Of a stretch of DNA of 35,420 bases, positions 23,113-30,715 are shown piece by piece. Numbering within the stretch: the stretch's first letter is position 1; each line of letters begins with the position of its first letter. Source of the DNA: Sphaerisporangium fuscum (GTDB lineage Bacteria; Actinomycetota; Actinomycetes; Streptosporangiales; Streptosporangiaceae); NCBI RefSeq assembly GCF_018531465.1, contig NZ_JAHDTF010000057.1, positions 1 to 35,420 on the forward strand, read 5' to 3'. The notes beneath the pieces were generated by a model. The model was not told where the DNA came from and searched no databases. It saw nothing but the letters and a program-made list of their open reading frames with translations. The position numbers and the translations under genes were made by a program.

Positions 23113-23144
23113 TATAGTTAGCAAAGGTAATGACTCATGCTAAC
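23113..23144 (+). promoter_or_regulatory. MarR promoter with overlapping operator
   Basis: TATAGT (23113-23118) is a -10 box. It overlaps an inverted repeat, GTTAGCA (23117-23123) and TGCTAAC (23138-23144), 14 bp apart. The right arm covers the ATG. A MarR dimer on both arms would cover the start of transcription and translation, so autoregulation of the MarR-MFS operon is likely. Confidence 0.75.
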
Positions 23145-23598
23145 GAACACTCCAAAGACGGGGCGCCCGGCGGATCTGCGCAGCGACGCCGCCCTGGCGT
23201 CCGCGCTGCGCGTCTCGCTGGCGCGGCTGACCAGGCGGCTGCGGCGGCAGGCCGGAGCCCACACACTGACCCCCACACAACTCGCGACGCTCGCCGCCGT
23301 CGAGCGGCATTCAGGGATAACCCCTGGCGAGCTGGCCGAGCTCGAAAAGATGCAACCGCCCTCGATGACCAGGGTGATCGCCGCCCTGGAGGAACGGGGA
23401 CTGCTTGCTCGCACCCCGCATCCGACCGACCGGCGACAGGTGACCGTCAGCGTGACGGAACCCGGCCGGGCGCTGCTGAAAGAGGAACGCCGCGGCAAGG
23501 AGGCCTGGCTGGCCCAGCGGCTGAAGGAGCTCACTCCCGAGGAGCGGGCGACGCTGCGGGCCGCGGCGCCGATCCTGGAGAAGCTGTCCCAGATGTGA
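23137..23598 (+). CDS. MarR-family transcriptional regulator
   Basis: This 153-residue winged-helix protein has a MarR core. TPTQLATLAAVERHSGITPGELAELEKMQPPSMTRVIAALEERGLLARTPHPTDRRQVTVSVTEPG covers the recognition helix and the wing with DRRQVTV (about residues 48-112). The ATG at 23137 lies within its own operator and has AAAGG upstream. It overlaps the following exporter in a GTGA. Such regulators usually repress a linked exporter and respond to its substrate, which is the likely role here. Confidence 0.9.
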   Translation: MLTNTPKTGRPADLRSDAALASALRVSLARLTRRLRRQAGAHTLTPTQLATLAAVERHSGITPGELAELEKMQPPSMTRVIAALEERGLLARTPHPTDRRQVTVSVTEPGRALLKEERRGKEAWLAQRLKELTPEERATLRAAAPILEKLSQM

Positions 23599-25019
23599 CC
23601 CCGGGCGCGGTGGACGACGAGCCGGCCGACCCTCTCGAACGGGACGCGCGTGCCGTACAGGACGCGCCACCCCTGTCGAAGGCCGGCGAGGCGGCGGAGA
23701 TCGCCGAGGTCCGGGAGGTCGAGGCGGAGGAGACCCGGGGGGCCGAACCGGTCGCCCGGTCGCGGAGCGGCATGTTCCGGTCGCTGCGCAACTACAACTA
23801 CCGCCTCTTCGTCTCCGGCAGCGTGATCTCCAACGTCGGCACCTGGATGCAGCGCACAGCCCAGGACTGGCTGGTCCTGGAACTGAGCCACGGCAGCTCC
23901 GCCGCCCTCGGCGTGACGACGGCCCTGCAGTTCCTGCCGGTCGTGGTCTTCGGCCTCTGGGGCGGCATGCTCGCCGACCGCTACCCCAAGCGGCCGCTGC
24001 TGATGGTCGCCCAGTCGCTCATGGGCCTGCTCGCCCTGACGATGGGCCTGCTCACGGTGACGGGCCACGCCCAGATCTGGCATGTGTACGTCATGGCGTT
24101 CATGCTCGGCCTGGTCTCCTGCTGGGAGGTGCCGACGCGGCAGTCGTTCGTCGTGGAGATGGTCGGCCGTCAGGACCTCTCCAACGCGATCGCCCTGAAC
24201 AGCTCCACCTTCAACCTCGCCCGGGTCGTCGGCCCCGCCGTCGCCGGCGTGCTGATCTACGCCATGGGCGGCACCGGGCCGATCTTCCTGCTCAACGCCG
24301 CGTCCTTCGCGGCGGTGATCGGCGGGCTGTTCCTGATGCGCAAGTCGGAACTGCGCACGCCCGAGCCCCTCGCCAGGGCCAAGGGACAGCTGCGGGAGGG
24401 TCTGCGCTACGTGTGGCGGCGGCCCGAGCTGCTGCTGCCGATCCTGGTCGTGCTCTTCGCGGCCATGTTCGCCACCAGCTTCTCCATGAGCATCGCGCTG
24501 ATGTCCAAGCAGGTGTTCGGCCAGGACGCCTCGTCGTTCGGGGTGGCGTCCAGCGTCTTCGCGATCGGCGCGCTCGGCGGTGCGCTGCTCGCCGCGCGAC
24601 GGGCACGGCCGACGCCTCGCCTGCTGATCGGTGGCGGGATCTGCTTCGGCCTCGCCCAGATCGCCGCGGGGCTCGCCCCGGCGTACCCGGTGTTCCTGCT
24701 CCTGCTGGTGCCCGCCGGCATGGCCATGATCACCACGAACACGGCGGCCAACTCCTCGGTGCAGCTCGCCGCGTCACCGGAGATGCGGGGCCGGGTCATG
24801 GGAATCTATGTCTTGGTGTTCACCGGTGGGGCCCCCATCGGCGCACCACTGATCGGCTGGGTCGGCGAGATGGCCGGGCCACGCCTCGGAGTCGTGATCT
24901 GCGGGGTCATGTGCCTGGTCGGTGTCGGCCTCGCGACCCTGCTCACCAGGTTCGCCTCGGGAAGGACGCGCGGTGCGGTTGTTCGTGGCGTTGTCGCCTC
25001 CCCCGGAGGTGCTCGCTGA
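23595..25019 (+). CDS. MFS transporter, EntS/MFS_3 type
   Basis: This 474-residue integral membrane protein begins with an acidic Glu/Ala/Arg-rich cytoplasmic segment of about 55 residues. The MFS_3 domain then starts at SLRNYNYRLFVSGSVISNVGTWMQRTAQDWLVLEL, the classical EntS-type N terminus. Motif A is ADRYPKRPLLM, and NSSTFNLARVVGPAVAGVLI is in helix 5. It is an exporter by family, with substrate unknown. GTG at 23595 overlaps the MarR stop. A longer frame goes back to 23130, but that part is the MarR gene in another frame. The end overlaps the next gene by 47 bp. Confidence 0.9.
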   Translation: MTPGAVDDEPADPLERDARAVQDAPPLSKAGEAAEIAEVREVEAEETRGAEPVARSRSGMFRSLRNYNYRLFVSGSVISNVGTWMQRTAQDWLVLELSHGSSAALGVTTALQFLPVVVFGLWGGMLADRYPKRPLLMVAQSLMGLLALTMGLLTVTGHAQIWHVYVMAFMLGLVSCWEVPTRQSFVVEMVGRQDLSNAIALNSSTFNLARVVGPAVAGVLIYAMGGTGPIFLLNAASFAAVIGGLFLMRKSELRTPEPLARAKGQLREGLRYVWRRPELLLPILVVLFAAMFATSFSMSIALMSKQVFGQDASSFGVASSVFAIGALGGALLAARRARPTPRLLIGGGICFGLAQIAAGLAPAYPVFLLLLVPAGMAMITTNTAANSSVQLAASPEMRGRVMGIYVLVFTGGAPIGAPLIGWVGEMAGPRLGVVICGVMCLVGVGLATLLTRFASGRTRGAVVRGVVASPGGAR

Positions 25020-25536
25020 GGTCGGCGCGGCCGTCGGCTCCCACCGGGAGGCGTGGCCCGAGCTGCGCTGGGTGGCGCCGGAGACCTGGCACGTCACGCT
25101 GTCGTTCTTCGGAGAGGTCGGGCAGGAGGTCCTGCCCGACCTCTCGGCGCGCCTCGAACGGGCGGCCGCACGCCACGCACCCATGACCCTGTCGTTCGAG
25201 GACGCGGGCGCGTTCTCCTCGGCGGCACGGGCGCGGGTGGTCTGGCTCGGCGTGCGGGGAGGAGGCCCCGGCCTCGGCCGGTTGGCCGCCTCGCTGGCCG
25301 CCGCCGCACGGCGTGCCGGGGCCGAGCACGTCGACGACAAGCGCTTCCACCCCCACCTGACACTCGCCCGCGCCCGCCCGCGCGGCGGCGTCGACGTCCG
25401 TCCACTGGTCGGCTCCCTGGCCTCCTTCGCCGGTACGCCCTGGCACGCCGACGCGGTCCACCTCATCCGGTCCTATCCAGGGCCGGCTCCCCACTACGAG
25501 ACGGTGGGGTCCTGGCCACTGGCCGGGCGCGGCTAG
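24973..25536 (+). CDS. thpR: RNA 2',3'-cyclic phosphodiesterase (2'-5' RNA ligase family)
   Basis: This 187-residue protein is of the 2H phosphoesterase class, with two HxTx motifs: HVTL at residues 40-43 and HLTL at 128-131. VRLFVALSPP at the start and the late HADAVHLIRSYPGPAPHYETVGSWPL match ThpR/LigT proteins, which open 2',3'-cyclic phosphates to 2'-phosphate. The GTG at 24973 has GGAAGGA 7 nt upstream and starts inside the MFS gene. It is therefore coupled by position, but no functional link to the exporter is evident. Its TAG is part of the TAGGCT hexamer before the small membrane peptide. Confidence 0.9.
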   Translation: MRLFVALSPPPEVLAEVGAAVGSHREAWPELRWVAPETWHVTLSFFGEVGQEVLPDLSARLERAAARHAPMTLSFEDAGAFSSAARARVVWLGVRGGGPGLGRLAASLAAAARRAGAEHVDDKRFHPHLTLARARPRGGVDVRPLVGSLASFAGTPWHADAVHLIRSYPGPAPHYETVGSWPLAGRG

Positions 25537-25539
25537 GCT
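25534..25539 (+). promoter_or_regulatory. -10 element of a probable leaderless promoter (27-residue peptide)
   Basis: TAGGCT begins at the stop codon of the ThpR gene. It is followed by 7 bases and then a GTG. Its hexamer and spacing equal those at the DUF2530 gene. Confidence 0.5.
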
Positions 25540-25546
25540 CAATCTC

Positions 25547-25630
25547 GTGGACCGTCCCCGTCGCTGGCTGCTGCCGATGGTGCTCGCCCTGCTCGTGATC
25601 ATCGTCGTGATCGGCGCCCTGCTCACCTGA
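25547..25630 (+). CDS. 27-residue single-helix membrane peptide
   Basis: GTG at 25547 starts a frame for a basic N terminus (DRPRRW). One hydrophobic helix follows (LLPMVLALLVIIVVIGALL), then a stop. There is no ribosome-binding site, but a TAGGCT hexamer 7 nt upstream suggests a leaderless transcript. Every codon in the helix ends in G or C. It fits the small one-helix proteins that actinomycetes often encode at gene ends, and it is too short to be found by length filters. The function is unknown. Confidence 0.55.
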   Translation: MDRPRRWLLPMVLALLVIIVVIGALLT

Positions 25631-25701
25631 CCGGTCGCGGCGAGAGACGCCACGGCCGTTTCCGCGCTCCTTGCCCAGCTCAGCGGACCGGCGGGTGCTG
25701 T

Positions 25702-25707
25702 TATGGT
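25702..25707 (+). promoter_or_regulatory. -10 element of a probable leaderless promoter (unknown gene)
   Basis: TATGGT is followed by 7 bases and the GTG at 25715. A possible upstream ATG at 25703 lies inside this box and would shift the start by 12 bp. Confidence 0.5.
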
Positions 25708-25714
25708 GACCGGC

Positions 25715-26152
25715 GTGGCGCACTTTCTCGCTCTTGTGCTCGTGGACGAAACGGAATCGGATCCGATCGCGCGGGCCGAGCGGATGATGATGGCGTTCTG
25801 GGCCCCCGACTTCGTCGACGACGAGACGGGCCTGGAGCTCCCGAACGTCAAGTGCGACGGGTTCACGGTCGGCGGCAGGTTCGACGGCGTCATCTGGGGC
25901 AAGGAGCAGCACCACGACCTCGCGCCGCAGGAGTACCAGCGCAGGTACGGCCTGGACGTGGTCCGGCCCGAAGACAACCTCAGGCCCGTGCGGGAACTCG
26001 TCCCCGACCTTCTTCCCTATGCGCTCGTCACGCCGGACGCGCGATGGTCCGATCGGAGCGGGAAGTCGGAGCAGGCCTGGTCGGAGGAGTTCCGTTCCCT
26101 GCTGGCCGACCACCCTGATCGTCTGGCCGTGGCCATCGACTGTCACTGCTGA
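25715..26152 (+). CDS. conserved hypothetical protein
   Basis: This 145-residue soluble protein starts AHFLALVLVDE and has PNVKCDGFTVGGRFDGVIWGKEQHHDL, then YQRRYGLDVVRPEDNLRPVREL. It has no signal peptide or membrane segment. The compact Asp/Glu-rich sequence with one cysteine pair at the C terminus (DCHC) is seen in other actinomycete proteins of unknown function, as far as I recall. GTG at 25715 follows the TATGGT hexamer; ATG at 25703 is the alternative. It ends before a strong bidirectional terminator. Confidence 0.65.
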   Translation: MAHFLALVLVDETESDPIARAERMMMAFWAPDFVDDETGLELPNVKCDGFTVGGRFDGVIWGKEQHHDLAPQEYQRRYGLDVVRPEDNLRPVRELVPDLLPYALVTPDARWSDRSGKSEQAWSEEFRSLLADHPDRLAVAIDCHC

Positions 26153-26192
26153 ACGCGTCCCCGCCGGGCCGGGTTCGGGGCGGCGGGGACGC
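26153..26192. terminator. bidirectional terminator between converging genes
   Basis: CGCGTCCCCGCCG (26153-26165) and CGGCGGGGACGCG (26180-26192) make a 13-bp perfect stem with a 14-nt loop, right after the stop of the unknown gene. It is 24 bp from the aldo/keto reductase 3' end. Confidence 0.85.
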
Positions 26193-26215
26193 GATCGCGG
26201 TGCTGGGCCGGGGTG

Positions 26216-27187
26216 TTACCAGGCGTACGCCTCGGGGGCGGTGCCGCCGACGCCGGGGAAGATCTCGTCGAGGCGGGCGAGCGCCTTGTCGTCGAGCTTG
26301 ATCTCCAGGGTCCGGACGGTGTTCTCCAGCTGCGCGAGCGTGCGGGGGCCGATGATCGGGCCGGTGACGGCCTTCTGCGCGAGGAGCCAGGCCAGCGCGA
26401 CGTTCGCCGGGTCCTCGCCGAGCTCGTCGCAGAACGCCTCGTACCGCTCGATCTTGTCGCGGTGCTTCTCCAGCTCGCCGAGGATCCTCTCGGACGCCGA
26501 ACGACCCTTGTCGATCTTGCGCAGGATGCCGCCCAGCAGGCCGCCCGCCAGCGGGCTCCACGGGATCACGCCGAGGCCGTAGTCCTCACAGGCGGGCAGG
26601 ACCTCCAGCTCGGTCGCCCGGACGATCAGGTTGTAGTGCGACTGCTCGGAGACCAGCCCGAGGAAGTTGCGCCGCTTGGCGGCCTCCTGGGCCTTGGCGA
26701 TGTGCCAGCCGGCGAAGTTCGACGAGCCGACATAGATGATCTTGCCCTGCTGGCGCAGGACCTCCATCGCCTCCCAGATCTCGTCGAACGGGGTGTTCCG
26801 GTCGACGTGGTGCATCTGGTAGATGTCGATGTAGTCGGTCTGCAGCCGCTTCAGCGAGGCCTCGCAGGCCCGCCTGATGTTCAGCGCCGAAAGGAACGTC
26901 TCGTTCGGCCAGTCACCCATCGAGCCGTACAGCTTGGTCGCGATGACCGTCTTCTCCCGGCGGCCGCCGCCCTTGGCGAACCACCGTCCGATGATCTGCT
27001 CGGTGACCCCCTCGCCTTTCTTCCAGCCGTAGACGTTGGCCGTGTCGAAGAAGTTGATCCCCAGCTCGTGAGCCTTGTCCATGATGGCGAAGGAGTCCTC
27101 TTCGGAGGTCTCCGGGCCGAAGTTCATGGTGCCGAGGCAGAGACGGCTCACCGAGAGGCCGGAGCGTCCAAGGTGTGCGTATTCCAT
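26216..27187 (-). CDS. aldo/keto reductase
   Basis: This 323-residue NADPH-dependent oxidoreductase has a TIM-barrel fold. The AKR tetrad is Asp48 and Tyr53 (FFDTANVYGWKKGEG), Lys85 (IATKLYGS) and His126 (IYQMHHVD). The coenzyme region is IGPRTLAQLENTVR near the C terminus. It resembles the AKR9/11-type enzymes with the TMNFGPETSEEDSFAIMDKAHELGINFFDTA opening. It probably reduces aldehydes or ketones in the cytoplasm. ATG at 27187 has TAGGGT 6 nt upstream and a MerR-type operator. It diverges from the propeller gene. Confidence 0.9.
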   Translation of the reverse strand: MEYAHLGRSGLSVSRLCLGTMNFGPETSEEDSFAIMDKAHELGINFFDTANVYGWKKGEGVTEQIIGRWFAKGGGRREKTVIATKLYGSMGDWPNETFLSALNIRRACEASLKRLQTDYIDIYQMHHVDRNTPFDEIWEAMEVLRQQGKIIYVGSSNFAGWHIAKAQEAAKRRNFLGLVSEQSHYNLIVRATELEVLPACEDYGLGVIPWSPLAGGLLGGILRKIDKGRSASERILGELEKHRDKIERYEAFCDELGEDPANVALAWLLAQKAVTGPIIGPRTLAQLENTVRTLEIKLDDKALARLDEIFPGVGGTAPEAYAW

Positions 27188-27193
27188 GTCTTC

Positions 27194-27224
27194 ACCCTAA
27201 GCACCTGGAGTGCACTCCAGCCCA
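27194..27224 (-). promoter_or_regulatory. MerR-type promoter with 16-bp palindrome in a 19-bp spacer
   Basis: On the minus strand TGGGCT, a 19-bp spacer and TAGGGT form the promoter of the aldo/keto reductase gene. The spacer holds most of the perfect palindrome CTGGAGTGCACTCCAG (27205-27220). A 19-bp spacer with such a centre is the known design of promoters activated by MerR-family proteins. The -10 is 6 nt from the ATG. The MerR gene itself is not in the window. Confidence 0.8.
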
Positions 27225-27370
27225 GCCCCGTTTCGGGGATTCCTGTCCGCCGGTTCCGAGCGGAGCGTCTCTCGACCAGACTTATCCCAAGTCCAGCCCC
27301 GGCCAGGTGTCGTCGCTCCGGCGCGCCGTCGCGTCGATCGGGGCATGATGAGCGAGTGGGGAGCACACGG

Positions 27371-28453
27371 GTGGGCGCGGTGGCACGGATCCTGACGGCT
27401 GCGGGGTTGGTGCTGGGCGGCCCGCTCGCGGCGGCCGCTCCGGCCCGGGCGGACCAGAGCGTGGTCACCGCCGCGAAGCCCCGGGGCGGCGACAAGGAGC
27501 GACTGCTGTTCCGCTTCAAGGACCCGCGGATCGACGAGTCGAGCGGCCTGGCCGTCTCCCGGTTGCACAAGGGGGTCGTCTACACCCACAACGACAGCGG
27601 GGCGGGGCCGCAGTTCTATGCCGTGGGGCCCGACGGCGCGACGCTGGCGACGTTCACGGTGGCCGGGGCGCAGGCGCGCGACTGGGAGGCCATGGCGGCG
27701 TCCGTCGACCCGTCGACCGGCCAGAGCGTGCTGTGGTTCGCCGACATCGGCGACAACCTCAACGGCGCCTGGCCCGACTATTCGATCTACAAGGTGGCCG
27801 AGCCCACCACGCTGCGCGACTCCACCCTCCAGGCGACCCGCTACCGCTTCCGCTACAAGGACGGCGGCCGCAACGCCGAGGGCATCATGGTGCACCCGAC
27901 CACCGGCCGGCTGTACGTCGTGAGCAAGGAATTCTCCGGATCGGTGTACGAGGCGCCCGCGAAGCTGCGCACCGACAAGATCAACATCCTCCGCAGGGTC
28001 GGGGACGCGCCCATCATGGCGACCGACGCGGCCTACGCCCCCGACGGGTCGAGCTTCGTGATCCGCACGTACTTCTCGGCGTCGCTCTATCGTGCGCCCG
28101 GCGAGCTCATCAGCAAGGTCACCATGCCGGCGCTGGAGCAGGCCGAGTCGATCACCTACACCGCCGACGGCAAGTCCCTGCTGACGGGCAGCGAAGGCCT
28201 GCACAGTCCCGTGTACCAGGTGCCGCTCCCGGCCGCCGTCGCGGCGTCCGGCGGCGCCACCGCCACCCCGGCGCCGACGCCGTCGCACGGCGCCCGGCCG
28301 TCCCGGGTGTCAGGAGTGCCCGACGCCTCGGCCTCCGGCGCCGCCGCCGGCGACAAGGACGGCGGGGTGCCGGCCGGGCTCATCGCCCTGTGGGTCGGCG
28401 TCGCCCTCGGCGCCACCGGCATCATCGCCGCCATCGCCCGCCGCGCCGGCTGA
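27371..28453 (+). CDS. secreted, membrane-anchored propeller-like protein
   Basis: This 360-residue protein has a signal peptide (MGAVARILTAAGLVLGGPL to an APARA cleavage site). About 270 residues follow that match the loose NHL/WD-like repeat style ('DESSGLAVSRL', 'WFADIGDNLNG', 'EGIMVHPTTGRLYVVSKE'). A Pro/Ala/Ser linker (about residues 285-330) leads to a C-terminal membrane helix (AGLIALWVGVALGATGIIAAIA) with a basic end. It is probably anchored on the outer face of the membrane. The GTG at 27371 has GGGGAG 7 nt upstream; GTG at 27356 is the alternative. Possible relatives are esterase-like phytase domains, but no catalytic residues are clear. Confidence 0.75.
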   Translation: MGAVARILTAAGLVLGGPLAAAAPARADQSVVTAAKPRGGDKERLLFRFKDPRIDESSGLAVSRLHKGVVYTHNDSGAGPQFYAVGPDGATLATFTVAGAQARDWEAMAASVDPSTGQSVLWFADIGDNLNGAWPDYSIYKVAEPTTLRDSTLQATRYRFRYKDGGRNAEGIMVHPTTGRLYVVSKEFSGSVYEAPAKLRTDKINILRRVGDAPIMATDAAYAPDGSSFVIRTYFSASLYRAPGELISKVTMPALEQAESITYTADGKSLLTGSEGLHSPVYQVPLPAAVAASGGATATPAPTPSHGARPSRVSGVPDASASGAAAGDKDGGVPAGLIALWVGVALGATGIIAAIARRAG

Positions 28454-28487
28454 CGCGGCGGGCCTGTCACCGTCCGCCGAGGGATCC

Positions 28488-29405
28488 TCAGTGGGCCGGG
28501 CGTGGGAGGGGCTGGTCCGGCAGGGGGTCGAGGGGAGCGTTCTGCGACGGCCGGCCCTGCGCCGGGTGGGCCGGCGCGGGCTGGGGCTGAGCCGGGTGGG
28601 CCGGTGTGGGCTGGGGCTGAGCCGGGTGGATCTGCGAGGGACGGGGATGCGAGGGACGGGCCGGCGGGGTGGCCGGGTGCCGGGGTTGCGGGAGTCCAGG
28701 GCAGTGGCACGTCGTGCCGGGGAGCTTCACCTTCACTCCGGGGGCGGAGCAGGCGATCTCGACCGAGTCGAGGAAGCCGCCGGCGCTCGGCGAGCCTGAG
28801 GCGGCCTCGAGGGAGATGCGGGTGACCTTCTGACCCCGGGGGACGCGGTAGACCCCCGTGTGGTGACCCCACGTGCCGCCGTCGGCGATGTCGCCGCTGA
28901 TCTGGCCCAGTGGGATCTGGACGGTCCCGGACGCGCCCGGCGCGCCGATCCTGACCTGGATCACGTCCTTCTCGTTCGCGCCGACGGACCGGGCGCGGTG
29001 CGCCAGCCGCCACACCAGCACGCTGCGTGGTTCGGTCGCGATGTCCTGGTAGAGGGCGGAGGGCCGGGTGCCGTTGAGCTCGGCGAACTGGCTGCCCGAG
29101 TCGGCGACGACCTCACTGCCGGCGGGGCCCGCGTTGCCCGGCGCCCAGATCTCGATGAGGCCGTCCGGGGCGGTGGTGTGCCAGCCGGAGCCGTCCTTTC
29201 TGAGGTTGCCCGGCCCCTGAAGGCCGGCCGGCTCCTCGAAGCCTCCGTTGCCGAGGACGCACGAGGCGGGGGCGGCGGGCTGCGGCGACGACCGCACCGT
29301 ACGGGCCGAGGCGGGCGCCGCGGTGAAGGTGAGGGCCGGAGCCGCGAGGAGCGTGGCGGTGGCCGTCAGGGCCACCGTTCCGGGCAGTGTTCGGGCTTTG
29401 GTCAT
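28488..29405 (-). CDS. secreted protein with Pro/His-rich repeat tail
   Basis: This 305-residue exported protein has a signal peptide (TLPGTVALTATATLLAAPAL to APASA). A domain of about 180 residues begins SCVLGNGGFEEPAG, which is the form of carbohydrate-binding-like modules (galactose-binding fold). A C-terminal tail of about 75 residues is rich in Pro, His and Ala, with short units PAQPQPTPAHPAQ. The first domain ends with CSAPGVKVKLPGTTCHCPG, which has Cys residues. ATG at 29405 follows GAGGGGAAG. It probably acts in the wall. It converges with the propeller gene, 34 bp apart. Confidence 0.8.
   Translation of the reverse strand: MTKARTLPGTVALTATATLLAAPALTFTAAPASARTVRSSPQPAAPASCVLGNGGFEEPAGLQGPGNLRKDGSGWHTTAPDGLIEIWAPGNAGPAGSEVVADSGSQFAELNGTRPSALYQDIATEPRSVLVWRLAHRARSVGANEKDVIQVRIGAPGASGTVQIPLGQISGDIADGGTWGHHTGVYRVPRGQKVTRISLEAASGSPSAGGFLDSVEIACSAPGVKVKLPGTTCHCPGLPQPRHPATPPARPSHPRPSQIHPAQPQPTPAHPAQPQPAPAHPAQGRPSQNAPLDPLPDQPLPRPAH
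28561..28620. repeat. two 30-bp tandem repeats in the tail of the secreted protein
   Basis: 28561-28590 and 28591-28620 differ at only two of 30 positions and encode the repeated PAQPQPxPAH units. A third, worn copy follows from 28621. This gives a repeat tail of variable length. Confidence 0.8.
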
Positions 29406-29568
29406 GAACTTCCCCTCGTCGAATGGAACGCCCCGCGAAGGCCGGGGCGGGAGGGCACGCCAGAACACCAGTGCGGATCATGTCCCGGCGTGCCCGTCGA
29501 GGTATGCCCTGCCGGAACGTGCGGGCCGAGGGCGGCGGGGGAATCTTGGGCGGCGGCTCCCCAGGGTT

Positions 29569-29967
29569 TTACCTGGGTGATCTTCTTTGTCGTGAAGTGT
29601 CCATGCGGGCGACGAACGGCTCGCCGCGCAGGGCCTGCTCGACCAGCTCGATCGAGGCGGCGAGCTCGACGAGCCGTGGGCCCTCGCGACGGTAGACCGA
29701 CAGGACCGCTTCGATGGCGTGCGGCGGAAGGTGCTCCTTCAGGTCGACGGCCGCGCGCCGGTAGCCGTTGCGGGCCGCCTCGACCGCCGACTCGACGTGG
29801 TGGCGGGCCATGCGCGCGAGCGCCAGCGGGTGGCGCCGCAGCACGCCGTACGCGCGGTAGTCGGGCGGTACGGCGTCGAGCAGCCAGGCCACCGCCGAGG
29901 ACTCCCACTCGGGACTCCCCGGCGGAAGAACCTCGACCGGCCACCCGGGCGGAACGTACACGTCCAC
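29569..29967 (-). CDS. conserved hypothetical protein
   Basis: This 132-residue mostly helical protein begins VDVYVPPGWPVEVLPPGSPEWESSAVAWLLDAVPPDYRAYGVLRRHP. It has helices with LARMARHHVESAVEAARNGYRRAAVDL. This pattern is found in actinomycete proteins of unknown function, and there is no membrane segment. The frame is open to 30066, but the chosen GTG at 29967 has TACACT 7 nt upstream, as for a leaderless gene. A short hairpin (29560-29577) overlaps its stop. Confidence 0.65.
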   Translation of the reverse strand: MDVYVPPGWPVEVLPPGSPEWESSAVAWLLDAVPPDYRAYGVLRRHPLALARMARHHVESAVEAARNGYRRAAVDLKEHLPPHAIEAVLSVYRREGPRLVELAASIELVEQALRGEPFVARMDTSRQRRSPR

Positions 29968-29974
29968 GGCAGCG

Positions 29975-29980
29975 AGTGTA
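29975..29980 (-). promoter_or_regulatory. -10 element of a probable leaderless promoter (unknown gene)
   Basis: On the minus strand TACACT, 7 bases and the GTG at 29967 form the same arrangement as at several other genes here. No -35 box is clear. Confidence 0.5.
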
Positions 29981-30032
29981 TCCGAATACTTGTTCGACCT
30001 CTTTGTCCGGACTGGTGCCCTACCGCCCTCCC

Positions 30033-30064
30033 GTCGTACGACGGCGCCGATTCCGCCGTACGAC
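30033..30064 (-). terminator. hairpin after the VOC gene
   Basis: GTCGTACGACGG (30033-30044) and CCGCCGTACGAC (30053-30064) pair at 11 of 12 positions around an 8-nt loop, 36 bp after the VOC stop. The left arm is also part of a perfect palindrome, CCGTCGTACGACGG (30031-30044). It could be a terminator for the VOC gene or an operator for the gene starting at 29967. Confidence 0.5.
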
Positions 30065-30099
30065 AATTCCGCCGCCCCGAGAAGGGGCCCTCATCGTGG

Positions 30100-30513
30100 C
30101 TATTCGGCGTAGGGCTGGTCCTCTCCCTGGGCGCTGTAACCGAGGCTCCAGATGTAGCCGTCCGGATCGGCGAAGGTGCCGCCGTAGCCGCCCCACGGCA
30201 GGGCGCCGGCGGGCTTGAGGATCGTGGCGCCGGCCTTCTCGGCCTCTGCGATGATCTCGTCGACCCGCGCCTCACTGCGGACGACGTAGGTGAGGACAAG
30301 CCCGCTGAAGCCGCTGCCTTCCGGGCTCGTTCCCACCAGGTCGGCCAAGCCGTCCCGGCCGTAGAAGCCGACGGGCGAGGCTCCGTCGGCTTCGAAGAAC
30401 ACCGAGACGCCGTAGTCGTTCTTGATCTTCCAGCCGAGCCCCTCGGTGTAGAACCGCTTGGCCTGGTCCATGTCGCGGACACCGAGGAGGATCGAGCTGA
30501 CGTGCGCCTTCAT
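30100..30513 (-). CDS. VOC-family (PhnB/glyoxalase-like) protein
   Basis: This 137-residue protein has two beta-alpha-beta-beta-beta modules. The first is MKAHVSSILLGVRDMDQAKRFYTEGLGWKI, and the second ends GGTFADPDGYIWSLGY. Where metal-binding members have Glu in the final strand, this one has Trp, so it may lack a metal centre and act as a binding protein. ATG at 30513 follows AAGGAGA. It diverges from the epimerase gene. The function is unknown. Confidence 0.85.
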   Translation of the reverse strand: MKAHVSSILLGVRDMDQAKRFYTEGLGWKIKNDYGVSVFFEADGASPVGFYGRDGLADLVGTSPEGSGFSGLVLTYVVRSEARVDEIIAEAEKAGATILKPAGALPWGGYGGTFADPDGYIWSLGYSAQGEDQPYAE

Positions 30514-30703
30514 GCCTTGTCTCCTTCGTGCGTAAGGGAACGTGCACATGAAGGTCACGCTACGAAGGGCTCCGGGGTCGGCGCTTCTTGAATCCTGACC
30601 GGTTTGGCTGGTTCTGTCCGGGTGCCACCGAGATCCGTGACGCCGGGCGTCGCATATCGGCCTGATCCTCGCGTTCTTCCTTTCTCTTGGCATTGCCAAG
30701 CGC

Positions 30704-30709
30704 TAGCTT
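30704..30709 (+). promoter_or_regulatory. -10 element of a probable leaderless promoter (epimerase)
   Basis: TAGCTT is followed by 6 bases and the ATG at 30716, as for other genes in this window. There is no ribosome-binding site. Confidence 0.5.
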
Positions 30710-30715
30710 GCCTGC

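Noticed and set aside
26213..28453. 746-residue plus-strand frame as one protein
   Set aside because: Only the last part (from 27371) has a signal peptide and sensible composition; the earlier part is antisense to the aldo/keto reductase.
29560..29577. 6-bp hairpin at the stop of the unknown gene
   Set aside because: CCCAGG/CCTGGG with a 6-nt loop is seen, but it is too short and without a T run to be listed as a terminator.
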